From contig DFDU01000055.1 in assembly GCA_002369325.1 (NCBI GenBank), positions 1-44,200 on the forward strand: a stretch of DNA of 44,200 nucleotides. Direction: 5' to 3'. The notes below the pieces were generated by a model, which was given only the letters and a program-made list of their open reading frames with translations, was not told where the DNA came from and made no database searches. A program made the position numbers and the translations under genes. The stretch comes from Lachnospiraceae bacterium UBA3820. Its GTDB lineage: Bacteria > Bacillota > Clostridia > Lachnospirales > Lachnospiraceae. Shown in pieces: positions 1-7,986 of the stretch (position 1 is its first letter; the number at the start of each line of letters is the position of its first letter).

Positions 1-86
1 TCCCGACCGGCGGTACAGCCCGCGAACCGAAAGGTTGATTTGGTGAAATTCCAAAGCCGACAGTAAAGTCTGGATGGAAGAAGGAT
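1..86 (+). promoter_or_regulatory. FMN riboswitch (RFN element), 5' end cut by window
   Basis: The sequence carries the conserved 3' parts of the RFN element: CCCGACCGGCGGT at 2-14, AGCCCGCGA at 17-25, GATTTGGTGAAATTCCAAAG at 36-55, and the closing GTAAAGTCTGGATGGAAGAAG. The first arms lie upstream of the window. Established knowledge: this aptamer binds FMN and represses riboflavin genes. The terminator at 128-157 and the ribD-ribE-ribBA-ribH operon that follow fit this role exactly. Confidence 0.93.
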
Positions 87-127
87 GCGTATGCACATAT
101 TTTGTTGTGCTTAAATTATGATTTACA

Positions 128-157
128 GACCTGAAGTATTTTACTTCGGGTCTTTTT
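128..157 (+). terminator. Intrinsic terminator, expression platform of the FMN riboswitch
   Basis: An 11-bp stem (GACCTGAAGTA at 128-138 with TACTTCGGGTC at 142-152, one G-T pair) closes a 3-nt loop and is followed by five Ts. It lies about 40 nt after the aptamer and before ribD, the expected place for FMN-dependent transcription termination. The alternative antiterminator pairing was not worked out. Confidence 0.85.
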
Positions 158-160
158 AGT

Positions 161-301
161 TTGCCTGCGTATAATTGCATATCTATCGCAGGCACGCTTT
201 CGCTACCCTCGCCTCACACCGGTTCTAAGCTCGAAAATACCTCGCTAAGAACCGGTGGGCTCACAGTACCTGCTTATAGACATGCAATTATCCGCAGGCA
301 A
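161..301. repeat. Palindromic intergenic element, rib/arg family (copy A)
   Basis: Two arms, 161-194 and 267-301, form an imperfect inverted repeat (both read TTGCCTGCG, then ATAATTGCAT, from outside in). Inside lies a second hairpin, 217-230 with 244-257 (CACCGGTTCTAAGC-type, 13 of 14 match). On the minus strand the core reads GGGTAGCGAAAGCGTGCCTG followed by CGAT, nearly the same as the cores at 3555-3575 and 32076-32096. The element lies between the riboswitch terminator and ribD, so it would be part of the ribD mRNA leader. Confidence 0.75.
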
Positions 302-352
302 AATAAAGATATAAAGATATGTAGGAGTTTTAAATATCAGGAGTAATATAAT

Positions 353-1459
353 ATGTTTGATGAGAAATATATGCGCCGTGCGATTGAACTTGCCAAGAAA
401 GGTGTCGGTGCAGTTAATCCGAATCCTCTTGTGGGTGCGGTTATAGTTAAAAATGATAAGATAATCGGTGAAGGCTATCACAAAAAGTATGGTGGACTGC
501 ATGCGGAGAGAGATGCATTCATAAGTCTTGTTGAAGATGCGGAAGGTGCGGATATGTATGTAACTCTTGAGCCTTGTTGTCATCACGGTAAGCAGCCGCC
601 TTGCGTTGAAGCTATAGTTGAACATAAGATTAAAAATGTTTATGTGGGTTCAGATGATCCAAATGAGCTTGTAAGCGGAAAAGGATATGATTATCTGAAA
701 AAACATGGGATAAATGTTTATACTCACATTTTAAAAGAAGAATGTGATGCGATAAATGATATATTTTTTCATTATATTACTAAGAAGACGCCATATGTAA
801 TTCTTAAATATGCCATGACCATGGATGGAAAGATTGCGGCATATACCGGCGAAAGCAAGTGGATAAGCAACGAAACATCAAGACATGATTCACAGGAGCT
901 TAGAAACAGATGCAGCGGAATTATGGTAGGAATCGGTACGGTGCTTGCCGATGATCCTATGCTGAATTGCAGGATTGAAGGCGGACATGATCCGATACGC
1001 ATAATCTGTGATTCGAATATGCGTATTCCGATTGATTCGAATATTGTGAAAAGTGCCAAAGATATCAGGACGATATTGGTTGTAAGTAACAGACTAAAAA
1101 GCTATTTGAGCGCTATGGAGCTTAAGTATAATGAGCTCATCGAACATGGGATTGAGGTTATATTTGTTGACGAAACAGAGGGAATGATAGACCTTGAATC
1201 TCTTATGAAGCTGCTTGGAGAAATGGATATAGACAGTGTGATCATCGAGGGTGGAGGAAGCATAAATTACAGTGCCGTAAAAGCCGGTATAGTAAATGAG
1301 GTTATGATATATCTTGCGCCAAAGATACTCGGAGGAAGGGATTCGCTTACAGCAGTAGAAGGACAAGGATTTGAGACACCGGATATGGCCGCGGGATTTA
1401 AGCTTATGGAGACTCGGCTTATGGACGGTGATATATTACTTAGATATAAATCCGTATAA
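353..1459 (+). CDS. ribD: Bifunctional riboflavin biosynthesis deaminase/reductase RibD
   Basis: This cytosolic enzyme makes the second and third steps of riboflavin synthesis from GTP: deamination of the diaminopyrimidine, then NADPH-dependent reduction of the ribosyl side chain. The N-terminal deaminase domain (about 1-145) shows the zinc site His50-Ala-Glu52 and Cys75/Cys84 in TLEPCCHHGKQPPC. The reductase domain follows from about residue 148 (KYAMTMDGKIA, then GIGTVLADDP). At 368 residues it has the usual length. The start is set by AGGAG about 10 nt upstream. It is the first gene of ribD-ribE-ribBA-ribH and is presumably controlled by the FMN riboswitch. Confidence 0.97.
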   Translation: MFDEKYMRRAIELAKKGVGAVNPNPLVGAVIVKNDKIIGEGYHKKYGGLHAERDAFISLVEDAEGADMYVTLEPCCHHGKQPPCVEAIVEHKIKNVYVGSDDPNELVSGKGYDYLKKHGINVYTHILKEECDAINDIFFHYITKKTPYVILKYAMTMDGKIAAYTGESKWISNETSRHDSQELRNRCSGIMVGIGTVLADDPMLNCRIEGGHDPIRIICDSNMRIPIDSNIVKSAKDIRTILVVSNRLKSYLSAMELKYNELIEHGIEVIFVDETEGMIDLESLMKLLGEMDIDSVIIEGGGSINYSAVKAGIVNEVMIYLAPKILGGRDSLTAVEGQGFETPDMAAGFKLMETRLMDGDILLRYKSV

Positions 1460-1500
1460 ATAACATTATAAAATAATCCATAAACAGGAAAGGAGAATTC

Positions 1501-2175
1501 ATGTTTACCGGAATAGTTGAAGAAACGGGAGAAATAAAAAGCATAGTTCACGGTTCAAAATCCGCTGTGCTTACCATAAAGGGAAGCGTTGTTACAAAGG
1601 ACTCGAAGGTCGGTGACAGTATAGCTGTTAATGGAGTATGCCTAACAGCTACTACGATAACCGGAGATATTTTCACTGCGGATGTAATGGCAGAGACAAT
1701 GAGGCGCTCCTCGCTCGGAGAACTAAAACAGGGCAGCAAGGTAAATCTTGAAAGAGCCATGCTTTGTAACGGAAGATTTGGCGGGCACATAGTATCCGGT
1801 CATATCGACGGCACAGGAACCATACGCAATATGGAAAAAGAAGACAACGCAGTCTGGGTGACGATAGCAGCTTCATCCGATATATTAAAATTTATAGTTG
1901 AAAAAGGCTCGATAGCAATTGATGGCATAAGTCTTACTGTAGCCTACGTTGACGATGAAGTATTTAAAGTATCGATAATACCTCATACGGCAAACGAGAC
2001 GACACTGCTTACCAAAAACAAAGGCGACAAAGTAAATCTTGAAAACGACATTGTCGGAAAATACATCGAGAAGCTGATGAAGTATGGTCACATACAAGAC
2101 AAAAATGACAATCATAGTAGAACCTATAAATCCGGCATAGATATGAAAATGCTATCTGAAAACGGATTTTTATAA
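1501..2175 (+). CDS. ribE: Riboflavin synthase, alpha chain
   Basis: It joins two molecules of 6,7-dimethyl-8-ribityllumazine to give riboflavin and the pyrimidinedione that lumazine synthase reuses. The protein starts with the family signature MFTGIVEETGEI and has two tandem lumazine-binding barrels: about 1-95, with the motif VNGVCLT, and about 96-195, with the matching IDGISLTV. GGHIVSGHIDGTG lies at the domain junction. The 224 residues include a roughly 20-residue polar tail with no recognised role. AAAGGAG lies just upstream of the ATG. Spacing to ribD is 41 bp, so it belongs to the same operon. Confidence 0.96.
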   Translation: MFTGIVEETGEIKSIVHGSKSAVLTIKGSVVTKDSKVGDSIAVNGVCLTATTITGDIFTADVMAETMRRSSLGELKQGSKVNLERAMLCNGRFGGHIVSGHIDGTGTIRNMEKEDNAVWVTIAASSDILKFIVEKGSIAIDGISLTVAYVDDEVFKVSIIPHTANETTLLTKNKGDKVNLENDIVGKYIEKLMKYGHIQDKNDNHSRTYKSGIDMKMLSENGFL

Positions 2176-2193
2176 ATAATAACTATTATAGAA

Positions 2194-2246
2194 GTGTGAG
2201 GTTTGCGAGAGCGTGCTGCGACATACCTATAAGCTCACAGCAAACC
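2194..2246. repeat. Short intergenic element, rib/arg family (copy B, degenerate)
   Basis: The core GCGAGAGCGTGCTGCGA at 2205-2221 matches the cores of the other copies with one base missing. GGTTTGC at 2200-2206 can pair with GCAAACC at 2240-2246, while GTGAG at 2196-2200 can pair with CTCAC at 2234-2238; the two pairings cross, so a simple hairpin cannot hold both. It lies in the 95-bp ribE-ribBA gap, just upstream of the ribBA ribosome site. Confidence 0.55.
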
Positions 2247-2270
2247 GTAATAATAACCAAGGAGGCAAAA

Positions 2271-3467
2271 ATGGAATTCAATTCGATTGACGAACTTGTC
2301 GAAGATTTAAGGCAGGGAAAGATAGTTGTAATCCTTGATAATGAGGATAGAGAGAACGAGGGAGACGTAATATGCGCCGCAGAGTTTGCAACCACAGAAA
2401 ATGTAAACTTTATGGCAAAGTATGCCAGAGGACTAATCTGTATGCCGATGGCACCGGAGTATACTGATAAGCTTAATCTTCCTCAGATGTGTATAACAAA
2501 TACCGATAATCATTGTACTGCATTTTCCGTATCTGTAGACCATGTCAGTACGACAACGGGTATATCAGCAGAAGAAAGAGGTATAACCGCAAGAAAGTTT
2601 GTGGAAGATGATGCAAAGTCGGAAGATTTCAGGAGACCGGGACATATGTTTCCGCTTGAGGCAAGACCGGGTGGAGTTATAGAAAGACAGGGACATACGG
2701 AAGCAACGGTTGATCTTATGAAGCTTGCCGGACTTAAACCTGTCGGCCTGTGCTGCGAGATTATGAAGGACGATGGTACCATGGCAAGAAAGGATGATCT
2801 TATTGCATTTGCAAAAGAACATAATCTTAAGATAGGTACAATCGAGAAACTTGTCCAATACAGAAAAGAGCATGAGGTGTTTGTCGAGTGTGTGGCAAAG
2901 GCAAAGATGCCCACAAGATACGGCGAATTTACCATATATGGTTATATAAATAAATTAAACGGAGAACACCATGTGGCACTCGTTAAGGGAGATATATCGG
3001 ATGGTGCACCGGTGCTTTGCAGAGTTCACTCGGAATGTCTTACCGGTGACGCTTTGGGCTCGGCAAGATGTGATTGCGGACAGCAATACGATGCGGCTAT
3101 GAAGATGATTGCAAAGGAAGGACGTGGCGTACTTTTATATATGAGACAGGAAGGACGTGGAATAGGTCTTATAAATAAGATAAGAGCCTATGAGCTTCAG
3201 GACAAGGGTCTTGATACCGTCGAGGCAAATCTTAAACTCGGTTTTCCCGAAGATGCAAGAGATTACACGATAGGAACACAAATCCTAGTTGACCTCGGAA
3301 TCAGGCAATTAAGACTATTAACAAATAATCCGTTAAAGGTTTACGGCCTTTCGGGATACAATCTTGAGATAGTTGAGCGTGTACCGATTCAGATGGAACC
3401 GGGACCATATGACACATTTTACCTGAAAACGAAGAAAGAGAAGATGGGTCACATATTGGATATATAA
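2271..3467 (+). CDS. ribBA: Bifunctional DHBP synthase / GTP cyclohydrolase II
   Basis: This enzyme supplies both precursors of riboflavin. The N-terminal domain (about 1-200) makes 3,4-dihydroxy-2-butanone 4-phosphate from ribulose 5-phosphate, shown by DNEDRENEGDVICAAEF and RPGHMFPLEA. The C-terminal domain (about 205-398) opens GTP, shown by the zinc-ligand cysteines in HSECLTGDALGSARCDCGQQ and by MRQEGRGIGLINKIRAY. The start is taken at 2271, where AAGGAGG lies 6 nt upstream; an in-frame ATG at 2196 has no such site and lies in the intergenic repeat. At 398 residues the length is normal for RibBA. Confidence 0.96.
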   Translation: MEFNSIDELVEDLRQGKIVVILDNEDRENEGDVICAAEFATTENVNFMAKYARGLICMPMAPEYTDKLNLPQMCITNTDNHCTAFSVSVDHVSTTTGISAEERGITARKFVEDDAKSEDFRRPGHMFPLEARPGGVIERQGHTEATVDLMKLAGLKPVGLCCEIMKDDGTMARKDDLIAFAKEHNLKIGTIEKLVQYRKEHEVFVECVAKAKMPTRYGEFTIYGYINKLNGEHHVALVKGDISDGAPVLCRVHSECLTGDALGSARCDCGQQYDAAMKMIAKEGRGVLLYMRQEGRGIGLINKIRAYELQDKGLDTVEANLKLGFPEDARDYTIGTQILVDLGIRQLRLLTNNPLKVYGLSGYNLEIVERVPIQMEPGPYDTFYLKTKKEKMGHILDI

Positions 3468-3511
3468 ATTAATCAGACTTTTTTGTTTTGATTTATGTAA
3501 TGAAGTGTATA

Positions 3512-3599
3512 GATTGAGTGTATAAGATAAATATATAAGCAGGTGCGTTGGAGGGTAGCGAGAGCGTGCCTGCGATATGTTTATCTTATACACTCAATC
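3512..3599. repeat. Palindromic intergenic element, rib/arg family (copy C, best preserved)
   Basis: Arms 3512-3543 and 3569-3599 form a nearly perfect inverted repeat of about 31 bp (both read GATTGAGTGTATAAGATAAA from outside in, then ATAT and GCAGG). The loop, 3544-3568, holds GGAGGGTAGCGAGAGCGTG. The core is shared with 161-301 and 32074-32124 while the outer arms differ in sequence, so pairing is kept even though the bases are not. It sits between ribBA and ribH inside the operon and would form a strong hairpin in the mRNA. Confidence 0.85.
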
Positions 3600-3628
3600 C
3601 TAAATGATAAAAGAAAAGGAGAAAAAAG

Positions 3629-4090
3629 ATGAACGTTGTAGAAGGAAAAATGGTAGCAGATGGAATTAAGATAGGAATAGTAGCATCAAGGTTTAATGAA
3701 TTTATTGTTTCAAAGCTTATCGGTGGTGCACAGGATGCGCTTGTAAGACATGATGTAAAAGATGACGATATAACTCTTGCCTGGGTACCGGGTGCATTTG
3801 AGATTCCGGTTGTTGCAAAGAAGATGGCAAAGTCAGGTAAGTATGATGCGATTATCTGTCTTGGAACAGTTATCAGAGGTGCTACAAGCCATTATGATTA
3901 TGTATGTAACGAGGTTTCAAAGGGTATTGCCCAGGCTTCAATGGAGACAGGTGTACCTGTAATGTTTGGTATCGTTACAACCGAAAATATCGAGCAGGCT
4001 ATTGAACGTGCAGGAACAAAAGCAGGCAACAAGGGTTATGATTGTGCACTCGGCGCTATCGAAATGATTAATCTTATGAAGCAGATATAA
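3629..4090 (+). CDS. ribH: 6,7-dimethyl-8-ribityllumazine synthase
   Basis: Lumazine synthase condenses the ribityl-pyrimidine from the RibD branch with the four-carbon unit from RibBA and gives the substrate of RibE. The protein has 153 residues, the usual size. Family motifs seen are RFNEFIVSKL near the N-terminus, WVPGAFEIPVVAKKM, and LGTVIRGATSHYDYVCNEV with the active-site His. AAAGGAG lies 8 nt upstream of the ATG. It is the last gene of the rib operon. No clear terminator was seen in the 60 bp that follow, so read-through into the next gene is possible. Confidence 0.97.
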   Translation: MNVVEGKMVADGIKIGIVASRFNEFIVSKLIGGAQDALVRHDVKDDDITLAWVPGAFEIPVVAKKMAKSGKYDAIICLGTVIRGATSHYDYVCNEVSKGIAQASMETGVPVMFGIVTTENIEQAIERAGTKAGNKGYDCALGAIEMINLMKQI

Positions 4091-4150
4091 TTTAAGTGAT
4101 ATAATATATTCGAAGCATATATAATAAAATTCCGGACGGAGATTTATTTT

Positions 4151-5944
4151 ATGAATGAACGAAAACTTAAACAATTAAATATTATTATAATTATAACTGC
4201 ACTTGCGGGGCTTGTATTTATAGGCTTATTTGTTTTCGTTTTTGCACCTGAAGGACAAAACAAAATCGAAGGCGATACTATTTCCGATTTGTCTGAAGGC
4301 TGGATACTAAAGTCATATAACGGTGAGACAGATCGAATAGTTTCATTGCCGGAAAAGGTTAAAGGCGATGCAAATGAAGTTATCGTGCTCATGCATAAGG
4401 TCCCTGATGATGTTAACGGAAATACCGCCATAGCATTTAAAACGGAATTTCAAAATGTCAAGGTGCTTATCGGTGAAGAAACTGTTTATACAAACGGAAT
4501 ATTGAATGAGCAAAAGCTTATGAAAAATGCCGTGCCATGTTATAATATAGTTGAAATCGGAAACGCAGCTCCGGGAGATATAATAACTATTTATCTTTCA
4601 TCCGGATATAAAAAATACAGTAAAAATATGCCGGAGATTTATTACGGTAATAAGAGTGACATCATATTTGAAATCATAAACAATAACGGCTTCGGACTCA
4701 TATTATCGGTTTCGTTGATAGCGACATCTATAATATTGACCATATGTCTTTTGCTTATGAAAAATTCGGAGGTTGATAAGAGAAAATCAATATATGCATT
4801 TTCATTTATATTTGCAACGGCACTTTGGTCGCTTTTGTCAAATCCGATAATGCAGCTTTTGTTCAGAAATATTTTTGCAATATATATGAGCAGTATGGTT
4901 ATACTACTTATACTTCCGGTGCTTTATATCATGTATCAAAGATGCTTTGCTCTGAAGAGAAGATATGCAAAGATTTTTGAAATAGGAATTTATACGTATG
5001 CGATAAATTTTCTTACGGGCGTGGTTTTCCAGATATGCGGAGTATGTGATTTTGCGACTTATATTATATTTACAAAAATACTTATAATCATAGGTCTTAT
5101 ACTTTTGTCTGTTATAATGTATCTTGCTGCAGATGCTTATTCTGATAAAAATATTTACAGCAATTTTGCCGCCAACGTTTTGATTTTGGCTGCATGTGTT
5201 TTGGAAGGAATTTTATCCTTCTTCAAATTTTACAAAAAATATGACGGAGCTGTTTTACAGACAGGTATATTTATTTTCCTTGTCATGATGGTTGTAAATG
5301 TTCAAAAGGAAATTGTTAAAGAGGTTAATTCCAAGAAGGAAGAGGCGCTTAACAGCCTTGAAGAAAAGAAGGTAAAAATTGTAAAAAACATAAATACCAA
5401 TCTTGTTTTTCATGCTCTTAACGAGACTATAAGCTCGCTTAAAGAAGATAAGGAAAATAGCAGATTGATTTATAATACTTCGGTATATCTGAAGAATAAT
5501 ATCAGAGCTGCGGCCGACAGCAGTCTTGTCCCTTTTAAGGAGGAGCTTGAATATATTAAGGCTTATCTTGGTATGGAACAAAGAATCAATAAGGGACTTA
5601 CAGTTGAAATAGAAGATAAGGTCGATAATTTTCGTGTGCCGTTTTCAACCATAGAATCATTGGTTGAGAATGCCGTGAGAAACGGGGCACTCAAATCTGC
5701 CGGCAATCCGAGAATAGTTGTGAGGATTTATGAAAGACTTGATTGCTTCGCAATTCAGATAGTTGATAATGGAAAGGGAATCGGACCGGATAAAAAATTT
5801 ACCGGTAATACTTCTTTTAAGGATATAAAAAGAAGGCTTAAGACTATGTGCCGTGCCGGATTGGAAATAAGAAACAAGGCTGATTTGGGAACGGTTATCA
5901 CGGTCAAGATTCCTAAGGAAGGCTTTATCATTAAGGAGGATTAA
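4151..5944 (+). CDS. LytS/YehU-like membrane sensor kinase lacking the phospho-acceptor His
   Basis: The protein has one N-terminal membrane segment (about 10-31), an extracytoplasmic domain of about 140 residues, then several membrane segments (about 175-390) in a 7TM-like arrangement. A cytoplasmic domain resembling the His_kinase/HATPase pair of LytS-type kinases follows. The ATP-binding part keeps the N box LVENAV and DNGKGI. The usual INPHFLFNALN of the family reads INTNLVFHALN here, so Asn417 stands where the phosphorylated His should be, with a His four residues later. The N-box HG is also NG. No response regulator is adjacent. Fold assignment is fair; catalytic activity is doubtful. 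The next gene starts one base after its stop. Confidence 0.75.
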   Translation: MNERKLKQLNIIIIITALAGLVFIGLFVFVFAPEGQNKIEGDTISDLSEGWILKSYNGETDRIVSLPEKVKGDANEVIVLMHKVPDDVNGNTAIAFKTEFQNVKVLIGEETVYTNGILNEQKLMKNAVPCYNIVEIGNAAPGDIITIYLSSGYKKYSKNMPEIYYGNKSDIIFEIINNNGFGLILSVSLIATSIILTICLLLMKNSEVDKRKSIYAFSFIFATALWSLLSNPIMQLLFRNIFAIYMSSMVILLILPVLYIMYQRCFALKRRYAKIFEIGIYTYAINFLTGVVFQICGVCDFATYIIFTKILIIIGLILLSVIMYLAADAYSDKNIYSNFAANVLILAACVLEGILSFFKFYKKYDGAVLQTGIFIFLVMMVVNVQKEIVKEVNSKKEEALNSLEEKKVKIVKNINTNLVFHALNETISSLKEDKENSRLIYNTSVYLKNNIRAAADSSLVPFKEELEYIKAYLGMEQRINKGLTVEIEDKVDNFRVPFSTIESLVENAVRNGALKSAGNPRIVVRIYERLDCFAIQIVDNGKGIGPDKKFTGNTSFKDIKRRLKTMCRAGLEIRNKADLGTVITVKIPKEGFIIKED

Positions 5945-5945
5945 A

Positions 5946-6719
5946 ATGACTTTTTCCGAACAGATAGTTTATGCCATGTTCAGACCGTCAAAGTATAAGG
6001 AAATGCTTGAACTGAGAAAAAGCAGATTTGTATTATTCGTAATAGTTCTTATGCTTGCATTGGGTATAGTAAGAGTTGCTGTTCCGACAGCGGCAATGAT
6101 AACGGGCTTTGGAGGATTTGAAAACTTATTTATTAACAAAATGGCACCTATGGAATATAAAGACAATAAACTTAGTATCGAAGATAAATTTGAAATGTCA
6201 CTCGGCTCCTATAAGGTTATTGTTGATACCGAGGAGGCAAAGGTTGCCGATGAGAAGATGCGACGCAGAGGCGGATATCTTGCATTCGGAAGTGAGTATG
6301 TGACTATAGCCTATAATTCGGGCGGAAGTGTTTCAAGATATCAGGAAATCAGACTTGACGGTTTGTTGGCGGAAGGTTTTAATAATGAGAGCCTAAAGAA
6401 CATGATTCCGTTTATATATTCTTATATAGTTATGTCCTTTATAATTTCATGTTTGGGATATTTTTTGAAGTATGCATTGCTCTCGTTGATATTCGGAATA
6501 TTTGTTAATTCGATAAATAAAACAATGGACATAGGCTTGTCAAAGGGGGAAGTTTTTAAACTTTGCTTCTATGGACAGACATTGGGAATTATTATTTCAA
6601 ACTTTAATATGGCACTTGGGTTTTTGCCAGCAGGAATAGTCAGCGGAATATGTGTTGTCATTTCAATAAACATAATCTCAACAGGTATATTTACAATGGT
6701 TAAAACAAAACAGCCGTAA
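5946..6719 (+). CDS. Integral membrane protein, DUF1189-like
   Basis: This 257-residue protein has an N-terminal amphipathic stretch, a membrane segment at about 28-50, an exposed region of roughly 100 residues rich in charged amino acids, and three to four membrane segments from about 150 onward. The layout and the opening 'FSEQIVYAMFRPSKYKEM' recall the DUF1189 family, but I cannot confirm this without a profile search. It follows the kinase-like gene with a one-base gap, and the AAGGAGG ribosome site lies inside the end of that gene, so the two are surely translated from one mRNA. A partner role with the sensor protein is inference. Confidence 0.55.
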   Translation: MTFSEQIVYAMFRPSKYKEMLELRKSRFVLFVIVLMLALGIVRVAVPTAAMITGFGGFENLFINKMAPMEYKDNKLSIEDKFEMSLGSYKVIVDTEEAKVADEKMRRRGGYLAFGSEYVTIAYNSGGSVSRYQEIRLDGLLAEGFNNESLKNMIPFIYSYIVMSFIISCLGYFLKYALLSLIFGIFVNSINKTMDIGLSKGEVFKLCFYGQTLGIIISNFNMALGFLPAGIVSGICVVISINIISTGIFTMVKTKQP

Positions 6720-6733
6720 TTATTACGGCTGTT
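6709..6733. terminator. Bidirectional terminator between convergent genes
   Basis: AACAGCCGTAAT at 6709-6720 pairs with ATTACGGCTGTT at 6722-6733. A-rich sequence precedes and TTTCTTTTT follows, so it can act on both strands. The stem contains both stop codons, TAA of the plus-strand gene at 6717-6719 and the stop of the minus-strand CYTH gene at 6723-6725. Confidence 0.8.
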
Positions 6734-7229
6734 TCTTTTTAACGAAGCATATAAGTTCGTTTATATCGTCTTTTGACATTTTACTCATATTACTGTTGTG
6801 GAAGCGTTTGTCAAAGGTTACTTCGTCGGAAAAGAAATCCGGTGGGGTAAATTTTTTTGCAGCCTCTTCATCAGGAAATTCCACTTCAACCATGATAACA
6901 CCTTCAAAAACGCCTTTAAAGACGTCTAATTCGGCTTTTAATCCCTTTTCGAGTGGAAGTATGTATCTTTCCTTGGTTATTACATTTCCTTTGGCTTCCT
7001 GTAAAAATACATTATAGGTTTTCTCCGATATATCGGATTCAACTTCCTCACGGGCGAACATTCCGGTGGATTTGACTGTCATAAAATATTCGCATTTTTC
7101 AGGGGAAACTCTTTTGCGTACGCGAACCACGGGAGCATCGGAAAGATATGCCTGCTCTATGACATAGCGCTTATTGTCATTGAGTGTGTCCGGTAATTTT
7201 TTAATAAGATATTTCTTTTCTATTTCCAT
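6723..7229 (-). CDS. CYTH-domain protein (triphosphate tunnel metalloenzyme family)
   Basis: The protein begins MEIEKKYLI, the ExExK motif (Glu2, Glu4, Lys6) that binds triphosphate and metal in CYTH enzymes. Further family features are the paired charged strands RVRKRVS and YFMTVKSTG, an ELDVF strand and a VEVEF strand that line the tunnel. At 168 residues it is a single-domain member. Known members hydrolyse inorganic tripolyphosphate or thiamine triphosphate, but the substrate cannot be told from sequence. The gene converges on the DUF1189-like gene and shares its terminator. Confidence 0.85.
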   Translation of the reverse strand: MEIEKKYLIKKLPDTLNDNKRYVIEQAYLSDAPVVRVRKRVSPEKCEYFMTVKSTGMFAREEVESDISEKTYNVFLQEAKGNVITKERYILPLEKGLKAELDVFKGVFEGVIMVEVEFPDEEAAKKFTPPDFFSDEVTFDKRFHNSNMSKMSKDDINELICFVKKKQP

Positions 7230-7304
7230 TATAAATCCTCCGATTTTATGATGTGTTACATAAAAAACATGAATTATCCGATTAGTATATTATGTTTGTT
7301 TTTC

Positions 7305-7333
7305 TTGAAGAATTGGCATTTATATTATATACT
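7305..7333 (+). promoter_or_regulatory. Candidate sigma-A promoter for the DJ-1/murF genes
   Basis: TTGAAG at 7305-7310 and TATACT at 7328-7333 are separated by 17 bp. They lie about 80 bp upstream of the chosen start of the DJ-1 family gene, in the divergent gap with the CYTH gene. Confidence 0.45.
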
Positions 7334-7415
7334 ATCTTTAATTGAATTTAAACATAAAACTAACATAGGCACAGGTGATAATTTCCGGATAAGTGCCGAA
7401 AGATGGAGGATAAAA

Positions 7416-7970
7416 ATGAAAAAAGCAAATGTGTTTTTTGCGGAAGGATTTGAAGAAGTAGAAGCGTTGACTGTTGTAGATATCTTAAGACGTGCGGGAA
7501 TAGAAACATTTATGGTTTCCGTAACCGGAGAGAAGATGGTTAAGGGATCTCACGGAATAAAAATCGAGATGGATAAGACATTTAACGTAGTAGCCGAAGC
7601 AGATGCAATCGTTCTTCCGGGAGGTATGCCGGGAACACTTAATTTAAAAGCTCATGAGGGATTAAGAAAACTTATAGAAGAATATAATTCGCAAGGAAAG
7701 CTTCTTTGTGCGATATGTGCGGCACCGACCGTTTACGGAAGTATGGGTCTTCTTAAAGAAAGGCACGCAACCTGCTATCCGGGTATGGAATCTGAGCTTG
7801 ATTGTGTTGAAGCACTTACCGATGCAGTTGTTATGGATGATAATTTCATCACAAGCCGTGGTGTGGGAACAGCGATAGAGTTCGCACTTGCTATTGTGAG
7901 AAATCTTATTGATGATGAAACTGCAGATAAGTTGGCGAGTAGTATAGTATATGAGCAGACTGCTTGCTAA
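7416..7970 (+). CDS. DJ-1/PfpI family protein
   Basis: This 184-residue protein belongs to the DJ-1/YajL/ThiJ group. It shows AEGFEEVEALTVVDILRRAG near the N-terminus, with the conserved Glu16, then VLPGGMPG, and the nucleophile elbow LCAICAAP with Cys101. Family members have been tied to protein or metabolite deglycation and oxidative-stress protection; the exact reaction is unsettled. The open frame extends to 7248, but GGAGG directly before the ATG at 7416 and the family alignment set the start. murF begins 16 bp after its stop, so they are probably cotranscribed. Confidence 0.88.
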   Translation: MKKANVFFAEGFEEVEALTVVDILRRAGIETFMVSVTGEKMVKGSHGIKIEMDKTFNVVAEADAIVLPGGMPGTLNLKAHEGLRKLIEEYNSQGKLLCAICAAPTVYGSMGLLKERHATCYPGMESELDCVEALTDAVVMDDNFITSRGVGTAIEFALAIVRNLIDDETADKLASSIVYEQTAC

Positions 7971-7986
7971 GTAAGGAGATTTAATA

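Noticed and set aside
2196..2270. N-terminal extension of RibBA from the ATG at 2196
   Set aside because: The stretch lies in the intergenic repeat, lacks a ribosome site, and the conserved protein begins at 2271 after AAGGAGG.
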